Below, piece by piece: positions 48,687 through 61,785 of a stretch of DNA of 64,000 nt (positions are counted from its first letter, which is position 1; every line of letters begins with the position of its first letter). Source of the stretch: Citrus sinensis (taxonomy: Eukaryota > Streptophyta > Magnoliopsida > Sapindales > Rutaceae). Where the stretch lies: positions 29,919,001 through 29,983,000 of the forward strand of contig NC_068563.1 of assembly GCF_022201045.2 (NCBI RefSeq), given 5' to 3'. Made by a program: the position numbers and the translations under genes. Under the pieces are notes generated by a model. That model made no database searches. It was not told the origin of the DNA and was given only the letters and a program-made list of their open reading frames with translations.

Positions 48687-51600
48687 TTCTGGCACAGAAG
48701 AAAAGAAAATAAAAATTGAAACTTTATTAAAACAATAGGTGAAAGAGAAAAAAAAAAAACCAACGAGAGAATTTAAGAATAAGATGCCAAGCACCTGTCG
48801 ATTTTTGAGCTCCAGGAACTTCAAATCGCTGCTTCCCAATCCGGAAGTGTGAACTTTAGGTATTAGGGTTTTTGTTTGCTTATCGAGGTTTTGGGGCAAT
48901 TTACAACGATGACCAAACTATTTGGAAAAGCGTAGGTTAGGCTATTTGTGTAAATTTACACTAATTGTAGATCCTTTTGAAACTTTCCGAATAAAAAATT
49001 TGAGCCTGGGCTTTTCAATTGTAAGTCTTGAGCCAGGCCCTGAACTGAGGCCTATTATAGTGTAATTTTTTGCACTGAAGCGTGCGGTCTTTTAGATTGA
49101 AGGCCAGGTGTTCCGAGTGTATATGTATGTTGGTGATGTGAATTTTTCCCCCTTTTTTTTCTTTCTTTAAAAACAGTGGTGATGTGAAATTCAATAGGGG
49201 AAATTGGGGCAAAGTGAAGGATGCGTTGAAAAGTCATTTTTTATTGTGTTTTTTTTTTTTAAAAATGAATATGAGAGTGAATTATGCAAGTGTTGTTTAT
49301 AAATTTTCTTATTGAAAAAAAAAATGCATAAGAGAATGACCAAAAAGTGATAAGAAAATAAAGATTAATGGGAATGATTAAAAAATAAAAACAAAAAGTG
49401 TCAAGAAAGTAATGACTAATGAGAATGTGATGAAAGAATAAATAAAACATTGGTTAAGCAACAAGAAAAAAAAATGATAAGTGATTAAAAATTTTAATGA
49501 CTAAACGATGAGAAAAAAGTATTAATGAACTTAAAAACGAGTGATCATAGATGAAAAAATTAGCAGCAAATAACACCAAAAAAAAAAGGAATAGTGACAA
49601 TTGTATGACAAGAAATTGACGAAAAAGCTAGCAGAAAAGTGACAAGAAGTGGTGAAAGTGATGAGGAAAAAAACAACACTATGAAAATGTGCTGAAAACT
49701 TTTAAAATAATATAAATGAGAACTCCAAAAGTGGGATCCTTTTAACACAGTGCTAACATACCACACTTTTTTGTCCTTTTGGATTAATTACACTGTAATC
49801 CTTATTTTATCTTAAATTTATAAAAAAATCAGGTAATTATAAATTTTGACTTATTAGTCCTGCTTATTTTGATTTTTTTTAACTTTTAAATCAGAAGGTG
49901 AGGGTATTTTTTTAATTATTATTAAATCACACACCCATCATCAAAGTTTTGAAAAGAAAATTTACTCCATACACTTACCTAAATGTCAAATATATCCCTG
50001 ATAAAACTAATTTTTTATTTGTACTAAATTAATTAATTAAAATGATATAAAAAAATTAATTGAACTTTTTACATTTCCACTAGTTTCAGTTCCATGTCTC
50101 TAGCAATTAGCAACTAAATTCTATCACTAACTTAATATTATTGAACATGAGATGTGAAAAAGATTCTCAAATAAGTGTGGAGCATAAAATGACTTTGCAT
50201 TCAAATTCTTAGTAAAGCTTCTAAACTTATTTATCAAGCTCGTAAATGTAAGAATATACGACGAGCAAGTTGCCACCCCCCGCTCACTTTTTGACACCTT
50301 CTTATTAATCAATAAAAAAATTATTAATTGGTAAATTAATATATTTTTATTCTATATTGAAATTATTTACTGTATATTGAATCAGTATTGTGAAAAAAAT
50401 TATTAACTATACAAATTAAGAAGAAGAGATCAAATTCATACTCATATTTATCATAAAATATGGTTTGTAATTAATACATGGCTTTACTATATATTAAATT
50501 AATTAATTAATAAGAAAGAATATTAATTTAAATATATTAATTCAAATATAAGAATAAATCAATTTATCGGTGAAATTAACTAGGTCATTTGACACAATAT
50601 ATTGTATTGCATTAGTTGCATTGTATTACTGTGTGTTATTAAGGTGTATTAAACTGTAATACAATATCATATTTGGTGCAAAATGAACTGTGGTATATGT
50701 AGTAATATTTTATATCATTATTTAGATTACTATTAATTTTAAGTTAATATTATTCAAACTTATTAATATTCAAGTATTTATTATTAGTTATATTAAATTG
50801 TTAAATAATAATCAAATTTTACTTATTAAATGTTATAACATAGTTAAGTAATACATTATTTAATTATATTTTTAATATAATTAAAATGTTCTGATATTAT
50901 TGAATAATAAATTGTAAACTCACAGACTTATGTGTCAATATTTTAAACTTTGTTACTTTTGTGATTTTGTAGTAAACATTAGGGAGTGTAATGTTAATAA
51001 CCAAGAGAAACATCTCAGCCACTGCAGTTAAATCTAACGGTAGATTAGGAAAAGACAAAAGAATGTGGTATGTTACTACACATAGCTGGACCCACTAGAA
51101 AGTGACATTTTTAAATTTTTAGCTTTTTTAATTGTACGATCATTTTTTTCATGGTTCAAGTGATGCCATTAAAAAATTAAAATAATATCGTATCCTTTTT
51201 TTTTTAGATGAATAATATCGTATCCTTCGAGTGCAACATCTGAAGTTTTTTTTTTTGGTTTGGAAAAAACCAAAAAAAAAAAGAATAGAGAAAGAGAGAA
51301 AGGAGGTAGACATCACTTTAAACATTCTTTATTTTTTAGATATTTATACAACTTTCATAAAATCTTTTAGAAGAAATGAAAAAGCAACCATCCATCAATC
51401 AATCAATCAATTCTATAGATAGATACAAAGATAGAAAGGGAATTCACTTATGCGATCGAATTGCCAAATAGTAAATTTTCAGCCACAAGTTTCTAGTGGA
51501 ACTTGAATATGCTCACCTTACCTCTCTTTAAAGAATCGTAGCTTTAGCTAAGGTTTATAAACTCATTAATAACGTCGAGGGTTTCAATCTTTTTGTATGT

Positions 51601-52690
51601 GTCAGGAGTTTTTTTTCTTTCTTTTTTCCCCCTTTTTTATATTTGAAAGTTTATATAGGTACAATTTTTTGAACTAGACTGCATCAAAAAAATTAACAGG
51701 TTCTAATTATTATGTTTATAGATCAGTCAAATAATTGTTTAAGCACATTCTTGAATTTTTTTTTTCAAAATTTATTAAATATAAGATACTCTCTATATAT
51801 ATCTAACTTATTATTTTCCAAAAAAAAAAAGAGTACGTGTGCATTTATTTTGCATTTTATTTATCAAATAATTATGATTAAAAAATTAAATTAATTAAAT
51901 AATTAAAGATACTTATATTCCCAACATCAAACAATTATTATGGATAAAATGTTAAGATCAACAAAAAGAGTTTTTTTTTTGAAAATATCAACAAAAAGAG
52001 TTGACATACTGAAGGAGAAATCTTAAAATACATATGAGGTACCATGTCACACATACGACAAACAATGATGTCATGACATGTGTGCAGTTATTTTGAACCA
52101 TTATCATTCAAGTGGTGGTTGTATTAAATTCAATTACACATACCATGCATGCATCGATTGGTTGTAGTACATCTGAGATATTTTAGAATTTCTCATACTG
52201 AAGATATGTTTTCGGACATTAAGCGAATTTCAATTAGTTTAATCAAATAATAAGTAGATTTTATAGCTTTTTCCATCATACGGTGTCTCTAACTAGACTC
52301 ATAGAAAATACAAGTGTTTGCTCAACTAGAATCTTTAAAAGCAATCCACCCAAATTTCAAACGTGGATGATGGTCAGCTTTTTTTTTTTAACTCTAGTGA
52401 AACCAATAATCACAAGCATGCATGCACAAATCAAAGATTAGCTTAGGTAGGTTGTTATTTGTAAACCCATGTGAAAAGAATAACTTATTTGTAATCTCTA
52501 CCCAAAACTGGCAAAAGCAGCTTCCTAGATTGTTTGGTCTCCGGGCTATAGTCTTATTTCTGAACAGAACTCTAAAGTGCTGTTGCAATTTGCATGTGTG
52601 GAACAAATGCTAGCTTTCTAATTCAGGTAAAAGAAGCCACCTTTTTCATAAAGGAAAATCATGAGATTCAAATATCTCTTTTTGGAGAAA
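48687..52690. other. Long AT-rich gene-free stretch
   Basis: The bS18m leader lies at the left edge. Beyond it are A/T homopolymers and a GA-rich, AAAATG-rich zone at 49260-49690. An imperfect inverted repeat lies at 50585-50692. No ORF has family character; no tRNA or rRNA gene is seen. Confidence 0.5.
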
Positions 52691-52693
52691 CTT

Positions 52694-52815
52694 GTGGTGC
52701 AATTGTGGTACCGTAACACAATTGCATCCAACCATTAGATATCAGTGGACCCTATCAATCTAAGTGCATTCAACGGCTGGATGCAACTGTAGCACGGTAC
52801 CACAGTTATACCGTA
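52694..52815. mobile_element. Foldback MITE-like inverted repeat
   Basis: The left arm 52694-52740 (with TTGTGGTACCGTAACACA and ATTGCATCCAACC) is roughly the reverse complement of the right arm 52768-52815 (GGCTGGATGCAACTGTAGC, ACGGTACCACAG). Arms match at about three in four bases, around a loop of about 30 nt. No clear target duplication was found. Confidence 0.6.
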
Positions 52816-55800
52816 GCCTGATTCTCTCTTTCCCCTCTTTTCTTTTTTCCTCCATTAATGTTTGTGGCCACCCATTATATAAAAAAGTTTTGACGTAAAT
52901 TGGTATTGTCCCAATCAGTGCACACGACTTTGGGTGCAACCTAGGCTCAAAATGGGACACGTCGAGAAAACCCCGTTGATGATTGGCTGGTTATGTGACA
53001 ATGAGGTGGGGGAATTGAAGTTATGAAAAGCCTTGCAAGTTGTGATTTTTGCTCCTGTAAATCCAAAAGTGATTGTCACGAAGGAAGTGGATTTGGCGAG
53101 TGAGAGTGAAAGCAACAGCTTATGACAGTGATGCAATGAAGATTGGCATTGGGGTTCATATTCATAGCGATCCAACCAAGTGGCCAACATATTAGAAGAG
53201 AGGAGAGGGGGGAGAGAGAGAGTTAATTTTGATGGGCAATACAATTGCAATCATGGTGATTATTGCTCTCTTCCTTAGGCAAGTTTTGCTATAATAAAGC
53301 AAGCATTAGTACTCATATGAGCACTTTACACTACCTAACACTTCCTTTCTAATACAAAAAAGTTACAACTCATCGCTTGACTCTGTTTATTTCTCTATTT
53401 GCTAAGAGAATTTTATTCTCCAAATTTTCTTTTCCATTTTTTTTTCCCAATCAGTCGAGATTGAGGACCAAAATTGTGAATAAAATTCTCTCTTGATTTC
53501 AGTTTTTTTTTTTCTAACAAAATATTAGTTTGTAATTAGTGGATATTAATTATATAGGAATGAAGAAGTAATTAAATCTTAACAAACAAGGAAATTATAA
53601 TTCTCTACGATAGAACCCTTGTTAAACTATTTTTAATATAATTGTTAAGAAGTAAATCTACTTAATTATATGAGCTCATCTGGAAATCTCCACTCATACA
53701 AAATATGACAGAACATAAACATGAACACGTTTTGTTGATGAAATATATATAATTTTTAGTAATAATAATAATAATAAATGCTTCCATTACATGGCCAAAA
53801 TGCATGTCATTAGGTGCATGCATGTATGCATAAATGAACAAAGCAAAAAGGAATAGAAGGAAGGTTCTTTTGGAATGGTCATAGTCTTTAAAGATTATAA
53901 TAGCTGACTTCTTTGGCAGCGAACCAAATTATATACTAATTGTCCAGCCAAAAATGAGCAAGTAGTTAAGTTTCACAATTCACAAGAACAAAATAATTCC
54001 CTAACATTGTTGCCAAAAATAGATTTTGAAATCATTTCCAAGATTTTGAAGAGATCTCCGGCATAGTTTTTAGTGTTTTCTGAAATATGATGTAAATCAA
54101 TTTAAATTAAATTTACTTCGTGCATTGAACTTTGTTTTATATGAAAGGTAATACAATTAATATATATATATATAACATGTATGTAATTAAATTTTATATA
54201 TCAATTACATGCTGATTCTTCAAAATAAATAAATATATCTTATAATATTATTTATTTAATATATGATTAACATGGTACTTTAAAAGTATTTTAAAATTTC
54301 TTTTTTTAAGGATGTACATGAACTATGAAGTGTGTTACTGTTGTTGTTGTTGTTTTTTTTTTTAAAATTTCCAATTTTAAATAAGACAACATTGTAAATT
54401 ACACTAAATAAAATAGCAGTATATTATTGGAATACGACGATTTATTCTAAATTTTAATTTGTGGAGTGTATTACACAAATACTTGCTGGAACAAAATAAA
54501 AAAAAAAAAAAAAAGGTCGAAGATATTATACGGAAGAAGGCTATGATCCATCAGTTTCCTAGGAAAACAATTTCCGAGAAAATCTCAAGTGCTGTTTACG
54601 TACTCTATTCAACTCTGAAGTCTCATTCGATCTTAGTGATGTCTATAATTGAACGCATTCTAAGAAAGTAAATAAATAATTGGTGTCCTTGCATTCTGCA
54701 GTGCGGACGAAGTTGAAGAAACGACACACAGTAACAGTATACGATCGATGACCACATGATCTTTCAGAGATACGCAGAATCTCTGCACATATTTCATTTA
54801 TCATGCTCCTCCTGGCAACAACAATACTCTTCTTTTTTTTTTTTCTTTTTTTTTTTCAACTTTCAATTCATTGAATAAATAAAAATAAAAAAAACAATGA
54901 AGAGGGCAAGAACATTCAAAGTGTCACTCTCTTACTTCTTGTTAACGCATGATAACAACGTTGGGAAATCTATTTCAAATTTAAACTTTTATCTGAATTA
55001 ATATAGATTATACAATTTTATTATAATTTAATACTCTCTATGTATAAGGTAAGGTATAAGTTTTAAGTTCCAATATCCAATTTTTCTTTCATAAATATGG
55101 GATATGGGCAGACGAATCTCTGAGAATAGTTGGATAAATCTCAAGTGCGAGTATAGAGATCTTGTTAAAAGTTTATTCTACCGTATAAACCTGTATGTAT
55201 GTATGTATGTATGTATTATTATACGAGTTGTGTGGTAGCCGTGACTCCCAATTCCATGGCCTTATTATTATTGCAATCGAAAATGGGGGGGAAAAAAACA
55301 AAAAAAAATTAAACCGACAAAGCCAAAAAAGCATGTCAAAATCACTAACCTTTTTTACCCCCTGGCACGACGAGGCGGAGGAGAAATCAGAATGGCCCCC
55401 TGAGTCCTCGACTCATCAATTCCCCACCCTGGTTAGGTGAACTTCTTAACCCAGCTTACTTTGGGCAGTCAGTCAGCCTTTGGGAAGCATCCGACATTAC
55501 GACCCACACACGTGTCCATGACGTATAGGTTTTCGACGGGCATATTATATATTATTAGGTTTGGAGTAAGACCTCTTGATAAGAGTAAAGATGGGCCAAT
55601 CAGAAAAAGGGAGCATAATCCGTCCCTATCCAGTGCGGGCCCACCTGAGAGTGACTTCGCACTTCTAAGCCGACCTGGGATTTTTCCAACATTTCATTAT
55701 CTTTTACTTTTGTTAACAAAGGTACGGCTATTGGTTCGTGTTTCTCATTTTATCCTGTTAATTTTAACTATTTTTTTTTCTTTGCAATTAATAAAAACTA

Positions 55801-57426
55801 AATCTCTTTTTCTTTTTTTTTATTAGTCAAAACTTTCCTCTAGTTATAATTTTCATTTTTCTTTTTGAATTAAAACTCCATTTTTCTAATTACGATGATC
55901 GGGGGAGTTGCTGGCTCTGCTGGGACATTGGGGCTCAAGATATTTTTTGTTATCAAACTTATGTCACTGTCACAAGCACAGACCCAAAAAAATTATATGC
56001 GAGAATGACACGCGTCCCCATGCCAATAAGTTGGCCACCACTTACATTTGCTTTGGCTCATTTGATCGACAATCGAGCATGCACGAGCTGCAACTTGACA
56101 CGCCCCAAACTGTATGAGAATGACACGTGTCATAATACCAATAACTAATTGGGGAAAAGGATTTGCGTGGAACAATTCAATCGTGCCTTTGCCTGTAGTA
56201 GAGTAATAAGTTCGATCACGAGATTCATTGATATTTTTAATATTAAATTTTAAATTTAAGCACTCTTTTAGATATTTCTTAACACCCTTTAACACCTTTT
56301 TAAATAATAAAAATAACCTTAACTAAAACTTATCAGTGTAAGTCCCTTTTTTTAAACTTTGTTATTAAACTCGATTTCGATACTATGATTTCTTCCATTA
56401 AAAAAATGATTTTTTTTTGTTCATTACAACCACCGGTAAAAAATTTCTCATCCAAAAATTAGAGGAAAAAATAACCTTTTGATTTATAAAATGTTAATTT
56501 TTTTTTTAAAAAGAAAAAAATTATTTGACTTTGAAGAGGAACTTTTAATTAGAAATTATTCTATTATATAGTTTTAATAAAAGTTAAAATTTTAAAATAA
56601 TTAAAGAAGTTTTAAGATAAGTCCTACTTTAAATTTAATGAGTCCAATTTAGAGACCCATTATCTTTCCACAGGACAAAACACTGTTGGTACTAGGTGGT
56701 ATGATAACTCAACACAAGTGTTTCTCCTAAATCCTAATTACACTAGAGTATAGACGCTATAAAGTGACTCCTCACGAAAACTTGTTTTTACTTTACAAAA
56801 ACTTTTAACCATGCGTTCCCACTCGTCCTTCTTTTATTTTATACTCAATAATAAGTGATTCTTTCATAACAGTTTATTGGAATTATTTATTTATTTATAT
56901 TTTAACAGTACTCTCACTTTATTGGACATCCTTAATAGAAAATTATCATTATTGTTATTATAATAGTAATTTTCTAATAAAAAATGTCTTACTTTAAAGA
57001 AAAAAATTCTCTATCACATTCTATAAAAAAGAAATACTATACTTACAGATACTATATATACAAACTGATATAATATATATATATATATAAAGATGAAAGA
57101 TTGAGAGTCCAAGAGATCGCCAATAATATATAGTATGTCACTATTCATCTGGTCAACAATAAAAGGGGGCAGCAGTAGACAACTTTGACGAAGGGGCCTC
57201 AAATTATATGCAAAGAAAAAGACATACAAGTGAGCTAAGACAGGGCATGCAAACACCTTTTCGTACACAAAAGCTTTTTTCTCTTGCTTGCCTCCCAATG
57301 ATCATACCAAGAACATCGACTCTCGCCGTTGTTGCACTAAGAGTAAGAGACCTGATGCTAGCTAAGCTAATGCAGTGCATGTTCCAAGAACTAATCACTC
57401 GTTCGTTCGTGTACCCGCATGCCCAC
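52816..57426. other. AT-rich gene-free stretch with microsatellites
   Basis: Simple repeats: (AAT)n at 53760-53777, (AT)n near 54160, (GTT)n near 54338, (GTAT)5 at 55194-55215 and (AT)n near 57080. No gene or RNA is recognised. Confidence 0.5.
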
Positions 57427-57434
57427 TATAAATA
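57427..57434 (+). promoter_or_regulatory. Candidate TATA box upstream of the SMXL gene
   Basis: TATAAATA in a C-rich context (CCCAC before, ACCCCCCCAC after) is a strong plant core-promoter word. If used, the leader would be about 490 nt with the short upstream frame ATG 57477 to TAA 57528 (17 codons) and a CTTT repeat at 57607-57640. Confidence 0.45.
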
Positions 57435-57952
57435 ACCCCCCCACTCGAATCTTATTCAAGCCATTTCTTTTTCTTGATGGCGAGGGTGAAGTTGAAAGCG
57501 CAAAATGCGTGGTGCTGGTTCTGCTTTTAACCTTGTTTCTTCTCTCATCTTTTATCACTCTCTCTAAAGCCTACTGCCGTGGACACGACACCTTTTTTTA
57601 TTTTTTTGTCCTCTCTCTTTCTTTCTTTCTTTCTTTCTTTCTCTCTTAAAAAATAAATAAATAAATAATCATGGAAAAGAGAATCTATGCCCACCATTGT
57701 GTTCGATGAATAGCTTCTCTCCCATGGGCCCACAAAAAAACAGCGATCCCCTCGCCATGTTTTAGTAATTTCAAAAGTTGCTGAAGTAAACGCCCTGGCC
57801 GATTTTTTATTATCCCCCGTACAGACAAACAAAACAAAATAAAACAAATTCCCAAAATTAAATATTAAAAAATTAAATACGTTTTACTTTGAATTTTAAC
57901 ACGTGTTTGTTTGTTTGTTTTCGGGATTTATTAATATATTTCCTCACCGGCG

Positions 57953-60900
57953 ATGCGGACACTGGTGACCTTGGCCAGACAATGCTTATCGGAGGAGTCG
58001 GCGCGTGTGCTGGACGATGCTGTGGGCGTGGCGCGTCAGAGGCGTCACTCCCAGACGACTTCGCTTCACGTGGTGTCGGCGTTATTGTGCGTACCTTCCT
58101 CGCTTCTCCGCGAAGCCTGCGACCGCGTTCAGAGCTACTCGGTGAGTCCGAAGCTCCAGTTTCGAGCTTTGGAGCTCTGTCTCGGAGTGGCGTTCGACCG
58201 CCTGCCGTCGTCGAAGTCCGTCGAGTTCCCGCCGATATCGAACTCCCTGATGGCGGCGATCAAACGGTCGCAGGCGCAACAGAGGAGGAATCCGGATAAT
58301 TATCATTTGCAGCAGATTCACTGTAACCAGCAAACGGCGTCGCTTTTGAAGGTCGATTTGAAATACTTTGTTTTGGCTATTTTGGATGATCCTATGGCGA
58401 GTCGGGTGTTCGGCGAGGCCGGTTTCTTAAGCCGTGATATCAAGTTGGCTATAATTCAACCGTCAGTTACTCAATTCCCTCCAAGGCTCTCACTCACACG
58501 TTGCCCGCCAATTTTTCTTTACAATTTAACGGATTCGTTTCCCGGGCGGGCGGGGCTGAAATTACCGTTTGGTCCTGACGATGTCGATGAGAATTGCAGG
58601 AGAATTGGGGAAGTTCTCGCGGGGAGAGATGAGAAAAAGGGGAAGAATCCGTTGCTCGTTGGTGTTTGTGCGAATAGTGCACTGAAAGGATTTGTTGAGA
58701 GTGTAAACGGTGGGAAAGTGGGTATTTTTCCGAGGCAAATTTATGGGTTGGACGTGGTGTGTGTTGAGTATGAGATTAATGAATTTGTTGGTGGGAGAGT
58801 GAATGTTGAGATGATGATGTTGAAGTTTAAGGAGGTAGAGAGTGCGGTGGGGCGATGCTCGGGGCCTGGTGTTGTTGTGAATTATGGTGAGTTGAAGGTT
58901 TTGGTTAGTGATTCTGTTTCTACTGAGGCTGCCCGCTTTGTCGTCTCCCAATTGACTAGTTTGTTGAAGAGCGGTAACGGTGAGAAGCTGTGGTTGATTG
59001 GAGCTGCCATGAGTTATGAGACTTACTTGAAAATGCTTGCCAAGTTTCCTGGTTTAGACAACGATTGGGACCTCCAATTGTTGCCTATTCACTGGAAATC
59101 CAGGTATTGTGTTATTATGTCATTTTGCTTTATCTTGCCATTGCTTTTTAATTATTTTATGTCTTCTGTAGTTGACAGGGTTCTTTGTTTTAATATATTT
59201 TTTTTTTTCCGATAATGTTAAGTATGCTGCATGCCTCTTTGTTTCTGCTTTGGCTCATGGAGATTGGTGGCCATTAAGGTTTAAAGTAGTTAACATCAAC
59301 GAAGACAAAATGTAGCTGTAATGCAGTATTTACTGTAGGTTTAATTTCCTCTTTTTTTTTTTTTTTTGTTGGTATGAGGCTAGTACATTTCCAAATTGTT
59401 CTCATGAACGCATGTGTGCACTTTAGCTTCTCTGTTGCATCTCACAGTTCCATGCTCATTATATACTTGCAGCTTGATGGGGTCATTTGTTCCATTTGGT
59501 GGTTTCTTTTCTTCGCCGCCTGATTTCAAGAATCCTGTGAGAAGCAAGAGTCATTATAGCACCTTGTGTTACCTTTGCACAGAGAAGCTTGAACAGGAAG
59601 TTGCAGCTCTTTTGAAGCTTGAATCATCCGACTCAGTTACCGATCAGTGCTTAGATAACTTAACATCATCTGATAGGATAGCAGCTCTGGACACAAGCAA
59701 GGGTGTTGGCGTGGCCAAGGTTTGTTATTCAAATTTTAGAATCTTTGACTCAATCAGAATGTGTGCACATGCACTTTCTACACAATTACAAAATCTACCC
59801 ATATTTTCCTGTAGTGAATTGAATGTCCAATCTATTTTCTGCATCTTATTTACTGAATAGTGAAACATTTATGTAAGAATGTGCTTAATCAACCGGTGCA
59901 GGCAAAGGATGATGTAACGGCATTGAATGCTAAAATTATGGAGCTGCAAAGGAAGTGGAATGATACCTGCCAAAGTCTTCATCGCACTCAACTGGTGCCC
60001 AAACTAGATATTCGTCAGAGGTCCCATGTCCAGCTCTCTGAGTTCGTTCGGTTAATGGCAAACAGGAAAGGAAGCAGCAGTAAATATCCATCCTTATGCG
60101 AAAGTCAATGCACAAATCCAAGTCCTGGTGCACACATGCTTTCACAAAACATTTCTTCCGCAGAACAAAATGCGACAATACCTTTGTCTTCTGAAGCCGA
60201 TAATGTCAATTTCCAATCTAGGCTACCGATAAACTCTTCAACGAAGCCACAAAGAAACAATGATGAGCATCTGCTACCCCCTCACCCTCTGGCTGATCTG
60301 TACAATCCTCATGAGCACACATCATTTTCTTTCCTCACTTCTGTAACAACGGATTTGGGGTTGGGAAAAATCTACCCATCAACCAGGCAGGAGGCGAACA
60401 CTCCAAAATTAATAGATAATAAGGAGCAATGCTTCTCAGGCTCCATTTCTGCTGAGTTTGATGCAGTTAGCGAGGGTACTTTTCACAATGTAGCCCAATC
60501 TTCTTCCTGTTCTGCTCCTCATACAGGGGAGCCCTTTGATCCAAGAGATTACAAGACACTTAGAATAGCACTTGCTGAAAAGGTTGGTTGGCAAGATGAA
60601 GCCATATGCACTATCAGTCAGGCTGTATCCCGCTGGAGAATTGGAAACGGAAGGCATGTTGGCTCAAATAGTAAACGAGGCATTTGGCTTGCATTCCTTG
60701 GACCTGACAAAGTTGGAAAGAAAAAGATTGCTTCAGCTCTTGCTGAGATAGTGTTTGGAAACAAGGGAAAGTTAATCCATGTTGATGTGAGTTCTGAACA
60801 AAGGGTTAGCCAACCAAACTCCATATTTGACTGCCAAAATATTGATTTCTGTGATTGTAAACTTAGGGGAAAGGTTCTTGTTGATTACATTTACCAAGAG

Positions 60901-61785
60901 TTTAGGAGTAAACCTTATTCAGTTGTCTTTCTTGAAGACCTGGATAAGGCTGCTGATCCTATTGTCCAAAGTAGCTTGACCAAGGCCATCAGTACAGGTA
61001 AGTTTACAGACTCATATGGCAGAGATGTCAGCATCTCCGGTATGATTTTTGTGGCAACATCAACAATTTTGAAAGGCAAACATAGTGTACATCCACAGAC
61101 GACACCTGTCAAATTTTCCGAGGAAATAATACTTGGAGCCAAAAGGTGGCAAATGCAAACAGCAATCAGTCATGGTTTTGCAGATGCTGCCAGAGGTAGC
61201 GGTATGAATGTGAAGGTTACACCAAGGAAGGAAATTTCAAATCCAGAATCTAGGAGGAAAAGAAAGCGGACTGACGATGGTGATTCTCCAATAAATTCAC
61301 AGAAACAGATTGACGATTCATTCAGATCTTATCTAGATCTTAACCTTCCTGCAGATGAGGCAGAAGAGGACACCAGTTCTGAAAAATTTGACAGTGATAC
61401 TATCTGTGAAAATTCAGGAGCCTGGTTGGAAGACTTCTTTGATCAAACAGATGCAATTGCGGTTTTCCAGCCATTAAACTTTGATCTGCTTGCTGAGAAA
61501 ATTCTGAGGGAAATCCAACCAAAATTCCAGAGAGCATTCGGGTTTGAGGTTCTCCTTGAGATTGATTATGAAATCCTGGTACAAATTCTTGCAGCCACTT
61601 GGTTATCCGACAGGAAGAAAGCAATAGAGAACTGGATTGAGAACGTTGTTCTCAGAAGCTTCTATGAGGTCAGAAGGAAGCACCATTTTACTGCTGGGTC
61701 TGTTGTGAAACTGGTAGCTCATGAAGGTCTTCTTGTTGAAGAGGAAGCTTCCGGAATTCGTCTTCCTAAAATAATTAATGTTTAA
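57953..61785 (+). CDS. D53/SMXL6-7-8-type strigolactone signalling repressor
   Basis: Class I Clp-ATPase-like nuclear repressor, degraded via D14-MAX2/D3 when strigolactone is sensed; it represses branching genes with TOPLESS corepressors. Three exons: 57953-59103, 59473-59719 and 59902-61785, giving 1093 aa. The double Clp-N domain (about 1-170) has ARQCLSEESARVLDDAV and TTSLHVVSALL. The D1-like middle part starts near 215. The D2-like part has a weak Walker A at about 733 (GPDKVGKKK). The degron-region motif known as RGKT reads RGKV at about 788-791. A basic cluster RRKRKR is at about 917 and the EAR motif LDLNLP at about 944-949. The N-terminal LQFRALELCLGVAFDRLPSS marks the SMXL6-8 group rather than SMAX1. 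It is somewhat longer than Arabidopsis members (about 1000 aa). Confidence 0.93.

Noticed and set aside
57419-57649. 76-codon hydrophobic ORF upstream of the SMXL gene
   Set aside because: It starts before the presumed transcription start, ends in a CTTT microsatellite and has no family resemblance.
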